The position numbers and the translations under genes were made by a program. Of a stretch of 64,000 bases of DNA, positions 35,638 to 44,926 are shown in pieces. Position 1 is the stretch's first letter. Each line of letters starts with the position of its first letter. The DNA is from Cyanobium sp. AMD-g (GTDB taxonomy: Bacteria > Cyanobacteriota > Cyanobacteriia > PCC-6307 > Cyanobiaceae): NCBI RefSeq assembly GCF_024346395.1, contig NZ_JAGQCW010000008.1, forward strand, positions 1-64,000. Direction: 5' to 3'. The notes beneath the pieces are model-generated. The model was not told the DNA's origin and did no database searches. It was given only the letters and a program-made list of their open reading frames with translations.

Positions 35638-37176
35638 ATGTTGGCACGGTGCAGCAGTGGGGCCCTGCGGGGCCTGGACGCTCTGCCGGTGACGGTGGAG
35701 GTGGACATCGCCCCGGGGCTGCCGGGGCTGCGGGTGGTGGGTCTGGCGGATGCGGCGGCCCAGGAATCGCGGGAGCGGGTGCGGGGGGCCCTGCGCAACG
35801 GCGGCCTGCGGGTGCCCCTCACCCGGGTGGTGGTCAACCTGGCCCCCGCCGACCTGCCCAAGGCGGGCCCTGGCTTCGATCTGCCCATCGCCCTGGGGCT
35901 GCTGGTGGCCAGCCAGCAGCTGGCCGCCGCCGAGGTGGAGGGGATCTGGAGCGCGGGGGAGCTGGGCCTCGACGGGCGGCTGCGGCCGATCCGGGGGGTG
36001 CTGGCCCTGGCCCTGGCGGCCCGCCGGCACGGGGCCCGCGCCCTGGTGGTGCCGGCGGCCAATGCCACCGAAGCCGCCCTGGTGGAGGGGCTGCCCGTCT
36101 GGGGGGCCGGGCACCTGGTGGAGGTGGTGGCCCTGCTGCGGGATCCGGGGCGACCCCGAGCGGCGCCAGCCGCCGCGGCGGCCCTGCCGGCGGCGGCCGC
36201 CGCCGGACCCGACCTGGCCGAGGTGCGCGGCCAGGCCCATGGCCGGCGGGCCCTGGAGATCGCCGCGGCGGGCGGTCATCACCTGCTGCTGGTGGGGGCG
36301 CCCGGCAGCGGCAAAACGATGCTGGCCCAGCGGTTGCCGGCGCTGCTGCCGCCCCTGGGGCAGCAGGAGGCCCTGGAGGTCACCCAGCTCCATTCCCTGG
36401 CCGGTCTGCTGGCGGAGGGGGCCGGCCTGCGGCGCCAGCGCCCCTTCCGCAGCCCCCACCACGGCTGCTCCGCCGCTGCCCTGGTCGGTGGCGGCGCCCT
36501 GCCCCGTCCGGGGGAGCTGAGCCTGGCCCACCACGGCGTGCTGTTTCTCGATGAGCTGGCGGAGTTCCGCCGCGAGGTGCTCGACCAGCTGCGCCAGCCC
36601 CTGGAGGAGGGGGAGCTGTGGATCAGCCGGGCCCAGCAGCGCTGCCGCTTCCCCTGCAGGGTGCTGCTGGTGGCCGCCACCAACCCCTGCCCCTGCGGCT
36701 GGTACGGCGACCCCAGCCAGAGCTGCCGCTGTGGCGAAGCCCAGCGGCGCCGCCACTGGGGACGGCTCTCAGGCCCGCTGCTGGATCGGATCGACCTGCA
36801 GGTGGTGATGCGGCGCCCGGAGGCGCACCACCTGGGCGGGGCCTACCGGGAGGGGGCGCAGCGGCCCCCTGCCGGAGAAGCCAGCGCGGTGGTGGCGCAG
36901 CGGGTGGCGGCGGCCCGGCAGCGCATGGGCCAGCGCAATCCGGCGGGAGCAGCCAACGGCCAGCTGGAAGGTCCGGCCCTGGCCGCGATCGTGACGCCCG
37001 AGCCGGACGCCCTGGCCCTTTGGGAGCGCGCCATCAGCCAGCGTCGCCTGTCCGCCAGGGGGGCGGAGCGGGTGCTGCGGGTGGCCCGCACGATCGCCGA
37101 TCTGGCCAGTGCCGAGCGGGTGTCGGGGGCGGCGATCGCCGAAGCCCTCAGTTACCGCTCCTTCGACCAGGTCTGA
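35638..37176 (+). CDS. YifB/ComM-like Mg-chelatase-type AAA ATPase
   Basis: A 512-residue protein from the ATG at 35638 (MLARCSSGALRGLDALPVTV). It has the N-terminal ChlI/Lon-like domain (to about 180), AAA core with Walker A GAPGSGKTM near 220 and Walker B GVLFLDELAEF, and the cysteine cluster NPCPCGWYGD...CRC typical of ComM. ComM is a hexameric helicase that promotes branch migration in natural transformation. It overlaps no neighbour and is divergent from the HIT gene. Confidence 0.92.
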   Translation: MLARCSSGALRGLDALPVTVEVDIAPGLPGLRVVGLADAAAQESRERVRGALRNGGLRVPLTRVVVNLAPADLPKAGPGFDLPIALGLLVASQQLAAAEVEGIWSAGELGLDGRLRPIRGVLALALAARRHGARALVVPAANATEAALVEGLPVWGAGHLVEVVALLRDPGRPRAAPAAAAALPAAAAAGPDLAEVRGQAHGRRALEIAAAGGHHLLLVGAPGSGKTMLAQRLPALLPPLGQQEALEVTQLHSLAGLLAEGAGLRRQRPFRSPHHGCSAAALVGGGALPRPGELSLAHHGVLFLDELAEFRREVLDQLRQPLEEGELWISRAQQRCRFPCRVLLVAATNPCPCGWYGDPSQSCRCGEAQRRRHWGRLSGPLLDRIDLQVVMRRPEAHHLGGAYREGAQRPPAGEASAVVAQRVAAARQRMGQRNPAGAANGQLEGPALAAIVTPEPDALALWERAISQRRLSARGAERVLRVARTIADLASAERVSGAAIAEALSYRSFDQV

Positions 37177-37189
37177 GCCAGCGCTGGGA

Positions 37190-37378
37190 TCAGCGGCGGC
37201 GGCGCCCGGTGGGGTCGCCGCTGAAGGGTTGCACACCAATCGCCGGCGGACGGTGCTGGGCTTCCTCTCCCGGGTTGCCCCAGGCGTGGTTGATGGTCTC
37301 GGCCAACCAATGGCTGAGCCGCTGAAGAAGGGAGGCAGACCTTGACTGGCCTGCCGTTGAGGCAACCGGATGGACCAT
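37190..37378 (-). CDS. Small conserved-looking hypothetical protein
   Basis: A 62-residue protein from the ATG at 37378. The C-terminal two thirds, LLQRLSHWLAETINHAWG followed by IGVQPFSGDPTGRRRR, reads as real protein: an amphipathic helix with Trp and a basic end. The N-terminal part is less convincing. I recall similar short proteins beside rpsU in picocyanobacteria, but cannot name a function. It lies 92 bases downstream of rpsU on the same strand. Confidence 0.5.
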   Translation of the reverse strand: MVHPVASTAGQSRSASLLQRLSHWLAETINHAWGNPGEEAQHRPPAIGVQPFSGDPTGRRRR

Positions 37379-37470
37379 GGACCCTGGGGCGATGGCCCCT
37401 TCAGCCTGACCACGAGCGGGGGGAGAGGCAACAGGTAGAAGCACCTGAAGATCCGAAGCCTGAGCCGTGC

Positions 37471-37641
37471 TCAGCGGCGACGGCGGCGCTGCTGGGCCTT
37501 GCGCTTGTACTTCTCGGTGGGTGTTTCGTGGTGGCGCAGCCGCTTCAGATCGGCAAAGATGCCCGCCTTGGACACCTGGCGCTTGAAGCGGCGCAGGGCC
37601 GATTCAATGCCTTCGTTTTCGCCGACGGTGACCTGGGTCAT
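37471..37641 (-). CDS. rpsU: 30S ribosomal protein bS21
   Basis: A 56-residue basic protein beginning [20 protein letters not shown] and ending in a run of arginines (KAQQRRRRR). The S21 signature [15 protein letters not shown] is intact. bS21 binds near the anti-Shine-Dalgarno end of 16S rRNA. A single gene, with 61 bases to the upstream DUF3747 gene. Confidence 0.96.
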   Translation of the reverse strand: MTQVTVGENEGIESALRRFKRQVSKAGIFADLKRLRHHETPTEKYKRKAQQRRRRR

Positions 37642-37702
37642 GAAGTACTGCTGAGACGTGCGCAGCGTTGCACCTTAGCAAGTGGGGCTACGCCCCACCG
37701 CC

Positions 37703-38419
37703 TCAGAGCTTGGTGGCGGGGGGCACGGCCGGCGGGGCCAGGGGCTGCTGGACGGATGACGGGGCCGCCTCCTTGACGGGGACCGCGGCCGTGGGGGCCT
37801 GGGCAGGCTCAACAGCGGTGGGCTGGGGCTGGGCGGCGGTCGCCGCCGTCCCCGGCCAGCTGTCGGCGTAGACGTAGAGGTGGCCAAGGTTGCGGCCGCC
37901 GAACTGGCGACGCATCAGCCGCCAACCGGGCTCCAGCTGCAGCTTCAGGAACCCCGGGGCGCTGCCGCGGGTGCGGGCCACCACCATCTCCGGGCCGGCG
38001 CCGGCCTTGGTGGGGAAGGCCAGCAGCAGCATGTCGCCGCCACTGCGGGTCACCATCAGCCGGTAGGAGGTGGCCAGGTCCTGGCCGCCCACCCTTACGG
38101 AATAGCCGTTGGCATCGATGTAGCGGTTGCAGATGCCGGTGAAATCAAAGGTGGCCAGCAGGGGATTCACCGGGGCCGGCGTGCCCTCACCCACCTCAAA
38201 ACAGGGCCGCACGGGCTTGAGCTGTTCGTAGATGTTGAGCTGGGCTTTTTCGCCCTTGCTGCCGATGGGGGCAGCCACCATCAGGAAGTTCTGCTGGTCC
38301 ACCTCGGCGGCGGCGAACAGGGCGGAAGCGCGGCCCGGGGCTGGGGAGGTGATGGCCAGGCTGGTCGCCAGCAGCGTCAAGGCCGCCAGGCCTGCGCGGT
38401 GGAGCACGGGAAGGGTCAC
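37703..38419 (-). CDS. Exported DUF3747 protein
   Basis: About 238 residues from a GTG at 38419. An ATG at 38476 would add 19 residues. A signal peptide (LAALTLLATSLAITSPAPGR) precedes ALFAAAEVDQQNFLMVAAPI, RPCFEV and FDFTGICNRYIDANGYSVRV, the conserved blocks of cyanobacterial DUF3747, a beta-rich exported family of unknown function. The last 50 residues are a Pro/Ala-rich disordered tail. Two Cys flank the core and may pair. Confidence 0.82.
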   Translation of the reverse strand: MTLPVLHRAGLAALTLLATSLAITSPAPGRASALFAAAEVDQQNFLMVAAPIGSKGEKAQLNIYEQLKPVRPCFEVGEGTPAPVNPLLATFDFTGICNRYIDANGYSVRVGGQDLATSYRLMVTRSGGDMLLLAFPTKAGAGPEMVVARTRGSAPGFLKLQLEPGWRLMRRQFGGRNLGHLYVYADSWPGTAATAAQPQPTAVEPAQAPTAAVPVKEAAPSSVQQPLAPPAVPPATKL

Positions 38420-38489
38420 GGCGTTGATCGAAGCGGCCTGAATCGTATGAACGGTAACCACCGGAAACCAGCCCATAGGCACAGTCGGA

Positions 38490-38511
38490 CGGCCGGTTGT
38501 CGGGCCGGCCG
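38490..38511 (-). terminator. GC-rich hairpin downstream of the small membrane-protein gene
   Basis: CGGCCGG (38490-38496) and CCGGCCG (38505-38511) form a perfect 7-bp stem with an 8-base loop, 27 bases after the stop of the gene at 38538. No T-run follows, so termination is only a guess. Confidence 0.3.
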
Positions 38512-38537
38512 AGGGGGCGCAGCGAGCTGGGGCGGGC

Positions 38538-38735
38538 TCAGGCGGGCTTGTTGATGCGGATTGCCACCAGCAGGGCCAGCACGGTCCCCGGCAGGCTGCC
38601 GGCCAGGATCCAGCGGGTGACCTGGACGCCGAGATCAGGCTCGCCGTAGGAAAGCTCGAAGATCGATCCGGTGGCGGCGATGCCAAGCAGGCAGGCCAGG
38701 CCCAGGAAGAGGCCGGCCAGAGGTTTCATCGGCAT
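38538..38735 (-). CDS. Small two-helix membrane protein
   Basis: A 65-residue protein with two membrane segments (LAGLFLGLACLLGIAATGSI and ILAGSLPGTVLALLVAIRI). MPMKPLAG gives two possible ATG starts at 38735 and 38729. It resembles short conserved hypothetical membrane proteins of picocyanobacteria, with no function known to me. It follows def by 5 bases in the same direction, so it is very likely cotranscribed. Confidence 0.7.
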   Translation of the reverse strand: MPMKPLAGLFLGLACLLGIAATGSIFELSYGEPDLGVQVTRWILAGSLPGTVLALLVAIRINKPA

Positions 38736-38740
38736 GGGAA

Positions 38741-39346
38741 TCAGCGGATCGACTGGACGTCGGAACGGTGGAAGCCATGCTGCTGCAGGCCGTCGTTGAG
38801 GCTGAGTTCGTCGGTGACCCGGTCGACGAACAGCACGCCGTTGAGATGGTCCAGCTCGTGCTGGATGCAGCGGGCCAGCAGGCCATCGGCCTTGAGGCGG
38901 CGGGGGCGGCCCGTCTCGTCGCGGTAGGTCACCTCCACCACCGAGGGACGCACCACATCCAGATAAACGCCGGGAATGCTCAGACAGCCCTCTTCATAGG
39001 TGTTGAAGGAGGCGCCGGCGGCGGTGATCTCGGGGTTGATCAGCACCAACGGTGGGGTGGCCGCCTCCTCCAGATCCAGGTCGATCACCAGCAACTGGCG
39101 ATGCACCCCCACCTGGGGGGCCGCCAGACCGATCCCCTTGGCGGTGTACATGCTGCGCAGCATGTCGCGGGCCAGGTCGCGGACGGAGGCATCCACCTTG
39201 CTGATCCGCCGGGCCGGGGCCCGGAGTTCCTTCGAGCCCAGTTTGTGGATCTCGAGGGGGGGACGTTCCACCGGCACCTTCGGCACCAACACGGAGTTGC
39301 CACCCTGTTCGGCCGACCGTGCCATCTGGGCGAAGCTGCGGGCCAA
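38741..39346 (-). CDS. def: Peptide deformylase
   Basis: A 201-residue protein with all three PDF motifs: GIGLAAPQVG (motif 1), EGCLSIPG (motif 2, metal-ligand Cys) and QHELDHLNG (motif 3, HExxH-type ligands and catalytic Glu). It removes the formyl group from nascent chains. An N-terminal extension of about 30 residues is longer than in E. coli, as in other cyanobacteria. It is divergent from the S9 peptidase gene. Confidence 0.97.
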   Translation of the reverse strand: MARSFAQMARSAEQGGNSVLVPKVPVERPPLEIHKLGSKELRAPARRISKVDASVRDLARDMLRSMYTAKGIGLAAPQVGVHRQLLVIDLDLEEAATPPLVLINPEITAAGASFNTYEEGCLSIPGVYLDVVRPSVVEVTYRDETGRPRRLKADGLLARCIQHELDHLNGVLFVDRVTDELSLNDGLQQHGFHRSDVQSIR

Positions 39347-39399
39347 GACGTCACCTGAAACGATGGGTCGATTCTAGAAGCAGCCTGCGGAGGACTCGG

Positions 39400-41313
39400 G
39401 TGGGGGAGCCGTCGTGGCAGGAATCGGACCCCCTGCCCGCCGCACTGGCGGTGGGTCGGGCCACCGGCGTCGCCGAACCGCGGCTGGACGGGGGGCGCCT
39501 GTTCTGGCTGGAGCACCGCCCCAGCGAGGGGGGGCGCACCACCTTGATGGCGCGGCGCCCTGGCGCAGCGGCCGTGGAGCTGACAGCGGGGTCCTGGAAC
39601 GTGCGCAGCCGCGTGCATGAATACGGCGGCGGCGCCTATGCCGTGGCAGACGACCAACTGGTGTTCGTCGACGACGGTGACCGCTGCCTCTGGCAGCTCA
39701 GCCTGACCGGCGGCAGCGACCCCACGGCGACCTCAGTGCCCCGGCGGCTCACGGCCCCATCTGACCCGGAGCGGCCGCGGGCCTTCGCCGATGGCCTGAT
39801 CGACCAGCCTCGCCAGCGCTGGATCGGCGTGATGGAGCAGGACGGCCTCGACCGGCTGGTGGCCGTGCCCCTGGCGGGGGGCGAACCGGAACGGCTGCAC
39901 CAGCCGGCGGACTTCTGCGGCTACGCCGTGCTGGCCCCAGGCGGCGGCCACCTGGCCTGGGTGGCCTGGCAGCAGCCGTTCATGCCCTGGGAGCGCAGCC
40001 AGCTCTGGCTCGCCGCCATCGACGCGGCTGGGCAGTTGCAGCAAGCCCGGCCCATCGCCGGCTCGGCGGCCGGGGATCCCCTGGGGATCTCGGTGTTCCA
40101 GCCCCTCTGGCTCGACGACGGTTCGCTGGTGGTGGCCAACGACCGCAGCGGCTGGTGGAACCTGGAACGGCTTGCGGATGTGGCCGCCCTGGGATCGGAC
40201 ACCCCGCCGCGATGGCAGCCGCTCTGCCCTCTGGAAGCGGAGTTCGCCAGTCCGCAGTGGGTGTACGGATTGCGCACCCTGGCCTGGGACGGCACCCGGC
40301 TGCTGGCGGCGGTCTGCCGCCAGGGCTGCTGGGAGCTGGGCCGGCTGGGGGTCGACGGCGGCCGCTTCGAGCCGATCCCCCTGCCCTTCACCGAGCTGGC
40401 GTCCCTGACGGCGGCGGAGGGCCGGCTGGTGGCGGTGGCCGGGGCGCCGGGGATCGGCCAGGGGCTGCTGGAGCTGGACACGGCCAGCGGCACCTGGCAG
40501 CACACAGCCGCCGCGCCGCTGCCCCTGGAGGCCGAGGCGATCAGCCGGCCGGAACCCCTCTGGTTCGACGGTCATGGCGGAGCGCCCACCCAGGCCTGGT
40601 ACTACCCGCCCCGGGGCGGCAGCCGCGCCGAGGCCCCCCTGCTGGTCAAGGGCCACAGCGGCCCCACCGCCATGGCCGGCACGGGGCTGAACCTGGCCAT
40701 CCAGTTCTGGACCAGCCGCGGCTGGGGCGTGGTGGATGTGAATTACGGCGGCTCCACCGGCTTCGGGCGCGCCTACCGGCAGCGGCTCGACGGCCAGTGG
40801 GGCGTGGTGGATGTGGCCGACTGCGCCGCCGCCGCCCTGGCCCTGGTGGCGGCGGGCAAGGCGGACCCGGACCGGTTGGCCTTCGAAGGTGGCAGTGCCG
40901 GCGGCTTCACCGTGCTGGCGGCCCTGTGCTTCACCGACGTGTTCAAAGCCGGCGCCTGCCGCTATCCCGTGGCCGATCCGGAGGCCCTGCTCGGGGTGGA
41001 TCACCGCTTCGAGGCCCGCTACACCGAAACCCTGATCGGCCCCTGGCCCGAGGCACGGTCCGTCTACGAAGCCCGTTCGCCGCTGCGCCATGCGCAACGG
41101 ATCACGGTGCCGGTGGTGTTCTTCCATGGCCTGGACGACCGGGTGGTGCCGGCGCGTCAGAGTGAGCAGATGGTGGAAGCCCTGCGCCGAGGCGGACTGG
41201 AAACGGAACTGCACCTGTTCGCCGGAGAGGGCCACGGCTTCCGTGACAGCGGCGTGCGCACCACGGTGCTGGAAGCCACCGAAGCCTTCTTCCGCCGCCA
41301 GTTCCGCCTGTGA
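39400..41313 (+). CDS. Prolyl oligopeptidase-family (S9) peptidase
   Basis: About 637 residues from a GTG at 39400, preceded by GCGGAGG (39387-39393), one of the clearest Shine-Dalgarno sites here. The N-terminal half (to about 380) is a beta-propeller (DGGRLFWLEHRPSEGG and similar repeats). The C-terminal alpha/beta hydrolase has the nucleophile in FEGGSAGGFTVL, the acid in HGLDDRVVP and the His in GEGHGFRD. It is of the DPP/acylaminoacyl peptidase type and lacks a signal peptide. Likely a cytosolic oligopeptide-trimming enzyme. The next gene begins in its stop codon (GTGA). Confidence 0.92.
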   Translation: MGEPSWQESDPLPAALAVGRATGVAEPRLDGGRLFWLEHRPSEGGRTTLMARRPGAAAVELTAGSWNVRSRVHEYGGGAYAVADDQLVFVDDGDRCLWQLSLTGGSDPTATSVPRRLTAPSDPERPRAFADGLIDQPRQRWIGVMEQDGLDRLVAVPLAGGEPERLHQPADFCGYAVLAPGGGHLAWVAWQQPFMPWERSQLWLAAIDAAGQLQQARPIAGSAAGDPLGISVFQPLWLDDGSLVVANDRSGWWNLERLADVAALGSDTPPRWQPLCPLEAEFASPQWVYGLRTLAWDGTRLLAAVCRQGCWELGRLGVDGGRFEPIPLPFTELASLTAAEGRLVAVAGAPGIGQGLLELDTASGTWQHTAAAPLPLEAEAISRPEPLWFDGHGGAPTQAWYYPPRGGSRAEAPLLVKGHSGPTAMAGTGLNLAIQFWTSRGWGVVDVNYGGSTGFGRAYRQRLDGQWGVVDVADCAAAALALVAAGKADPDRLAFEGGSAGGFTVLAALCFTDVFKAGACRYPVADPEALLGVDHRFEARYTETLIGPWPEARSVYEARSPLRHAQRITVPVVFFHGLDDRVVPARQSEQMVEALRRGGLETELHLFAGEGHGFRDSGVRTTVLEATEAFFRRQFRL

Positions 41314-42734
41314 TCGCCGCACTGGTGCCGGGGGTGGTGGAAGGCGTCGAATGGCTGGCCCTGGCCCTGGCGGCCCTCATCGTGCTGCTGCTGATCGGCA
41401 GCAGCGTCGGCGGGCTGCTGGGCATGAAGCGCTGGGGACTGCCGGAGGCCCTGCTGGCGGGCGGTCTGGGGCTGGTGGTGGCCCCGGCCGGGCTGCTGCC
41501 CCTGCTGCCCCAGCGGGTGATCGACCTCTGGGACCAGTTGCCCCTGCCCCTGCTGACGCTGGTGTTCGCCACCCTGCTGCTGGGCAAGCCGCTGCCGAAG
41601 CTGGGGGGCCTGTGGCGCCCGCTTTCGGCCCAGGTGCTGCTGGCGCTCACCCTGGCCTTCGGCCAGTTCCTGGTGGCGGGACTGGCGGTCCTGCTGGTGC
41701 TGCAGCCCTGGCTGGGCGTGAGCCCGGTGATGGCCTGCCTGATCGAGGTGGCCTACGAGGGCGGCCACGGCTCGGCCGCCGCCATGGGGCCCACCTACGA
41801 GCGGCTCGGGTTGGAGGGCGCCCAGGCCCTGGGGCTGGCGATGGCCACCGTGGGGTTGCTGGTGTCCACGGTGGTGGGCGGGCTGCTGGTGGTGCTGGGG
41901 AGGGCCAGGGGCTGGCTGAAGTTCCCCGACGCGCTGCCGATCGAGGAGGCGGTGGCGCTCCTGGAGCAGGGGACCACGCCCCTGCAGGAGGTGCCGATGG
42001 ATCTGCCCCTGGAGGCGGGCACCGTGGAGGTGCCGGCCCTCTGGCGGCAGAGCGCCGACTGGGCCGTGAACCTGGGGCTGGCGGGGGTGGCGGTGCTGTT
42101 CGGCTGCGGAGCGCTGGCGGCGCTGCGCTTCGTGGCCGACGCCAGCGGCGGGGTGTTCGCCCTGGTGATCGACGCCCTGCCCGTGTTCCCCCTGGCCCTG
42201 GTGGGGTCGCTGCTGGTGCGCCTGATCCTGGAGAAGAGCGGCCAGACCCAGTGGGTCTCGACCGCCATCCAGGGCCAGACCGGCACCATCTCGGCCGACC
42301 TGTTGATCACCGCCGCCACCGCCTGCCTGGACCTGAGCCTGCTGGCCCACGACTGGATCCCCCTGACGGTGCTGGCCCTGGCGGGTCTGCTGTGGAACCT
42401 GGGGGTGATCCTGCTGCTGGCCCCGCGGATCCTGCCGCCCGACTGGTTCGAGCGGGCGATCATCGAATTCGGCCAGGCCACGGGGGTGGCCGCCAGCGGG
42501 CTGCTGCTGCTTCGCATGGCCGACCCGGGCGACCGCAGCCAGGCGGTGACGGCCTTTTCCATCAAGCAACTGCTGCTCCAGCCCCTGCTGGCGGGGGGCG
42601 TGATCACCGTGGTGGCGCCCCTGGTGGTGGACGGCTTGGGCCTGCCGGCCTGGACCGGCCTGTGCCTGGGCCTGGTGGTGCTGTGGAGTGGGCTGGGGCT
42701 GTGGCTGGCGGCGCGGGCGAAGGGAGCGACCTGA
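41310..42734 (+). CDS. Sodium/glutamate symporter-like carrier (GltS/ESS family)
   Basis: A 474-residue protein, GTG start overlapping the S9 peptidase stop. About 12 hydrophobic segments in two inverted repeats. YEGGHGSAAAMGPTYE matches the GGHGxA re-entrant loop of GltS in repeat 1 and EFGQATGVAASGLLLLR the corresponding loop in repeat 2. A long polar linker (about 200-235) separates the halves. It probably imports glutamate or a related carboxylate with Na+. Coupling to a peptidase gene suggests amino acid recovery. Confidence 0.8.
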   Translation: MIAALVPGVVEGVEWLALALAALIVLLLIGSSVGGLLGMKRWGLPEALLAGGLGLVVAPAGLLPLLPQRVIDLWDQLPLPLLTLVFATLLLGKPLPKLGGLWRPLSAQVLLALTLAFGQFLVAGLAVLLVLQPWLGVSPVMACLIEVAYEGGHGSAAAMGPTYERLGLEGAQALGLAMATVGLLVSTVVGGLLVVLGRARGWLKFPDALPIEEAVALLEQGTTPLQEVPMDLPLEAGTVEVPALWRQSADWAVNLGLAGVAVLFGCGALAALRFVADASGGVFALVIDALPVFPLALVGSLLVRLILEKSGQTQWVSTAIQGQTGTISADLLITAATACLDLSLLAHDWIPLTVLALAGLLWNLGVILLLAPRILPPDWFERAIIEFGQATGVAASGLLLLRMADPGDRSQAVTAFSIKQLLLQPLLAGGVITVVAPLVVDGLGLPAWTGLCLGLVVLWSGLGLWLAARAKGAT

Positions 42735-42810
42735 GCATCGAGGTGCTGCCATCCCTCAATCACTGAGATGATTCGCTGCGGATCTCCACCTTGAGCAGCC
42801 CAAAGCAAAG

Positions 42811-44898
42811 ATGTTGCGTTCACCGTCCTACCGCTCGGAGATCGACGGTCTGCGCGCCCTCGCCGTCATCGCGGTGATCATCAATCACTTCAATGGCAGC
42901 TTGATGCCAAGCGGCTATCTAGGTGTCGATATCTTTTTTGTCATTTCCGGCTATGTCATCACCGCCTCGTTAAACAACCGCACCAGCACGGGGCTGGCAG
43001 AACTCGTCAGGGATTTTTACAGTCGCCGTATCAAACGGCTGATTCCCGTACTGGTGGTGTTCGTTCTGGTCACCAGCCTTGTCGTCTGCCTGTTCGATCC
43101 CTATCCAGCCCTGTCTCTGAACACGGGCATCGCCTCATTGTTCGGCCTTTCCAATCTCTATCTGTGGCTTCAGGCCACCGACTACTTTGGGGCGGCCACC
43201 CAGCTCAATGCCTTTACCCATACCTGGTCACTGGGCGTCGAAGAACAGTTTTATCTGATCTTCCCTGGGATCGGCTGGCTGACTGGCTGGGCCAGGAAAT
43301 CACCCTCTGGCCGCAGGAATCTGATCGTAGGGATGGCTGTTCTCAGTGCCCTTTCGCTGGTTTCCTTCATCGTGCTCTACACGCGGCAACAGGCTGCGGC
43401 TTACTTCTTGATGCCGCCACGATTCTGGGAAATCGGCGCCGGATGCCTGATTTTTCTGTGCCAGTCGCCGCTTGGGACAGCGCATCCAACGCCTCGAATG
43501 GCACCGATCCTGGTCACCGCGGCTCTGATCGGAACCCTGTTCCTGCCGTTGGCCAACGGACGGGCGGCGACGATCCTGATGGTGCTGCTGACGTCGGCCT
43601 GGATCATGCAGTTGCGTACGGATTCATCCATCAGACGGGTCTTCTCCCAGCCAACGCTGGTCTGGATCGGGCTGATTTCCTACTCTCTCTATCTGTGGCA
43701 CTGGGCCGTGCTGGTGATCAGTCGCCAGACGATCGGCATTCATTGGTGGTCGTTCCCTTTCCAGGCCGGGATCATGGTGCTGCTGGCGGCAGCGTCCTAT
43801 CGCTGGGTGGAGACACCCTTCCGGCGCAAGGCCTGGTCCAGAACGGAACAACGCACCGTCCCCTATGGCCTCAGCGCTGTCCTCGGGGCAGCGCTTCTGT
43901 TGATGCCGCTGAATCGATGGCAATGGAGTCGATTTCTGTTCACAGGCACCAAGGATGCCGGGGAGGATCGCATCGCGCGCCATCTCAAGCCGGCACTCAC
44001 ACCACTCACGGCCGCCGAAAAACAACGCCAAGGCAACTGCACATTTTCCACCCAACTCCTTTCCAAGCAGACATTGCTCGACACCTACAGGAGGTTGTGC
44101 CTGGCCAACACGGGCCAACCCGGTCCGCTGATCGCTTTGGTTGGCGACAGCCATGCCGAAGCCGCTTTTCCCATGGCCGACGCCCTCGCCAAGGAAGGCC
44201 GCCGTGTCTTCTTCATGGCGCGGCTGGGTTGTGTCTTCCCAGGCCAGGGCGAGGCGAATCAAGGCTGCTACGGACAGACGAAGGCAACTGCCGCCTTCCT
44301 GATCGATAACATTCGCAAGCATGGCGGCGGCGTTGTGATCGTCGACTCCTTCCTGCAGGGGCACTTCGGATACGAGGGCCACATGCGCCATCAGTTCCAG
44401 GCCCACCCCTCAGGGGATCGCCGGAGCGTGGAAAGGAATCTCGCCGATTACGAAAAAGCCCTGGACCAACTGGCCGCCAGCCTCAGGACGGTGAATGGCA
44501 AGCTTGTGATCATCGGCCCAAAACCGGACCATGAATACTATGCCGCCAGACGCGAAGCCGTCTCTGCACGATGCAACCGCCAGTGGTTCGCACCCTTTGA
44601 AGGCACGCAATGCCGGGGTGACCAATTCGGCACGGAAAAAAGCGCCATCTTGGAGCGAACAGGATCAATTGCCGATGCCCTGAAGTCTGTCAGCAGCCGT
44701 CAAGACAACGTCTACGTCTATGATCCGCTGCCCTGGTTATGCCGGGATGGCAAGACCTGTCAGGTCTTTCTTGGTGATCAATCGCTCTATCTGGACTCGA
44801 ATCACTTCAGCAAGCTGGGGGCACTACACCTGCTGGTGGATCTACGGCGGTTCCTGCAGGCCAAGGGGCTGCTTCCAGCCACGCCAGCGCGACCATGA
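42811..44898 (+). CDS. Acyltransferase 3/SGNH fusion (OafA-like envelope O-acyltransferase)
   Basis: A 695-residue protein. The N-terminal 345 residues are a ten-helix acyltransferase-3 membrane domain (YRSEIDGLRALAVIAVIINH with the catalytic HF, GYLGVDIFFVISGYVI). The C-terminal domain is an SGNH esterase-like fold with ALVGDSHAEAAFPMA near 444 and DSNHFSKLGALHLL near 660. Such fusions move acetyl groups across the membrane onto O-antigen or other polysaccharides. Base composition is clearly lower in GC than neighbours and it is flanked downstream by a tandem repeat, consistent with horizontal gain. Confidence 0.92.
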   Translation: MLRSPSYRSEIDGLRALAVIAVIINHFNGSLMPSGYLGVDIFFVISGYVITASLNNRTSTGLAELVRDFYSRRIKRLIPVLVVFVLVTSLVVCLFDPYPALSLNTGIASLFGLSNLYLWLQATDYFGAATQLNAFTHTWSLGVEEQFYLIFPGIGWLTGWARKSPSGRRNLIVGMAVLSALSLVSFIVLYTRQQAAAYFLMPPRFWEIGAGCLIFLCQSPLGTAHPTPRMAPILVTAALIGTLFLPLANGRAATILMVLLTSAWIMQLRTDSSIRRVFSQPTLVWIGLISYSLYLWHWAVLVISRQTIGIHWWSFPFQAGIMVLLAAASYRWVETPFRRKAWSRTEQRTVPYGLSAVLGAALLLMPLNRWQWSRFLFTGTKDAGEDRIARHLKPALTPLTAAEKQRQGNCTFSTQLLSKQTLLDTYRRLCLANTGQPGPLIALVGDSHAEAAFPMADALAKEGRRVFFMARLGCVFPGQGEANQGCYGQTKATAAFLIDNIRKHGGGVVIVDSFLQGHFGYEGHMRHQFQAHPSGDRRSVERNLADYEKALDQLAASLRTVNGKLVIIGPKPDHEYYAARREAVSARCNRQWFAPFEGTQCRGDQFGTEKSAILERTGSIADALKSVSSRQDNVYVYDPLPWLCRDGKTCQVFLGDQSLYLDSNHFSKLGALHLLVDLRRFLQAKGLLPATPARP

Positions 44899-44926
44899 AG
44901 CCCAGGGGGGTAGCAAGCCCGCCCCC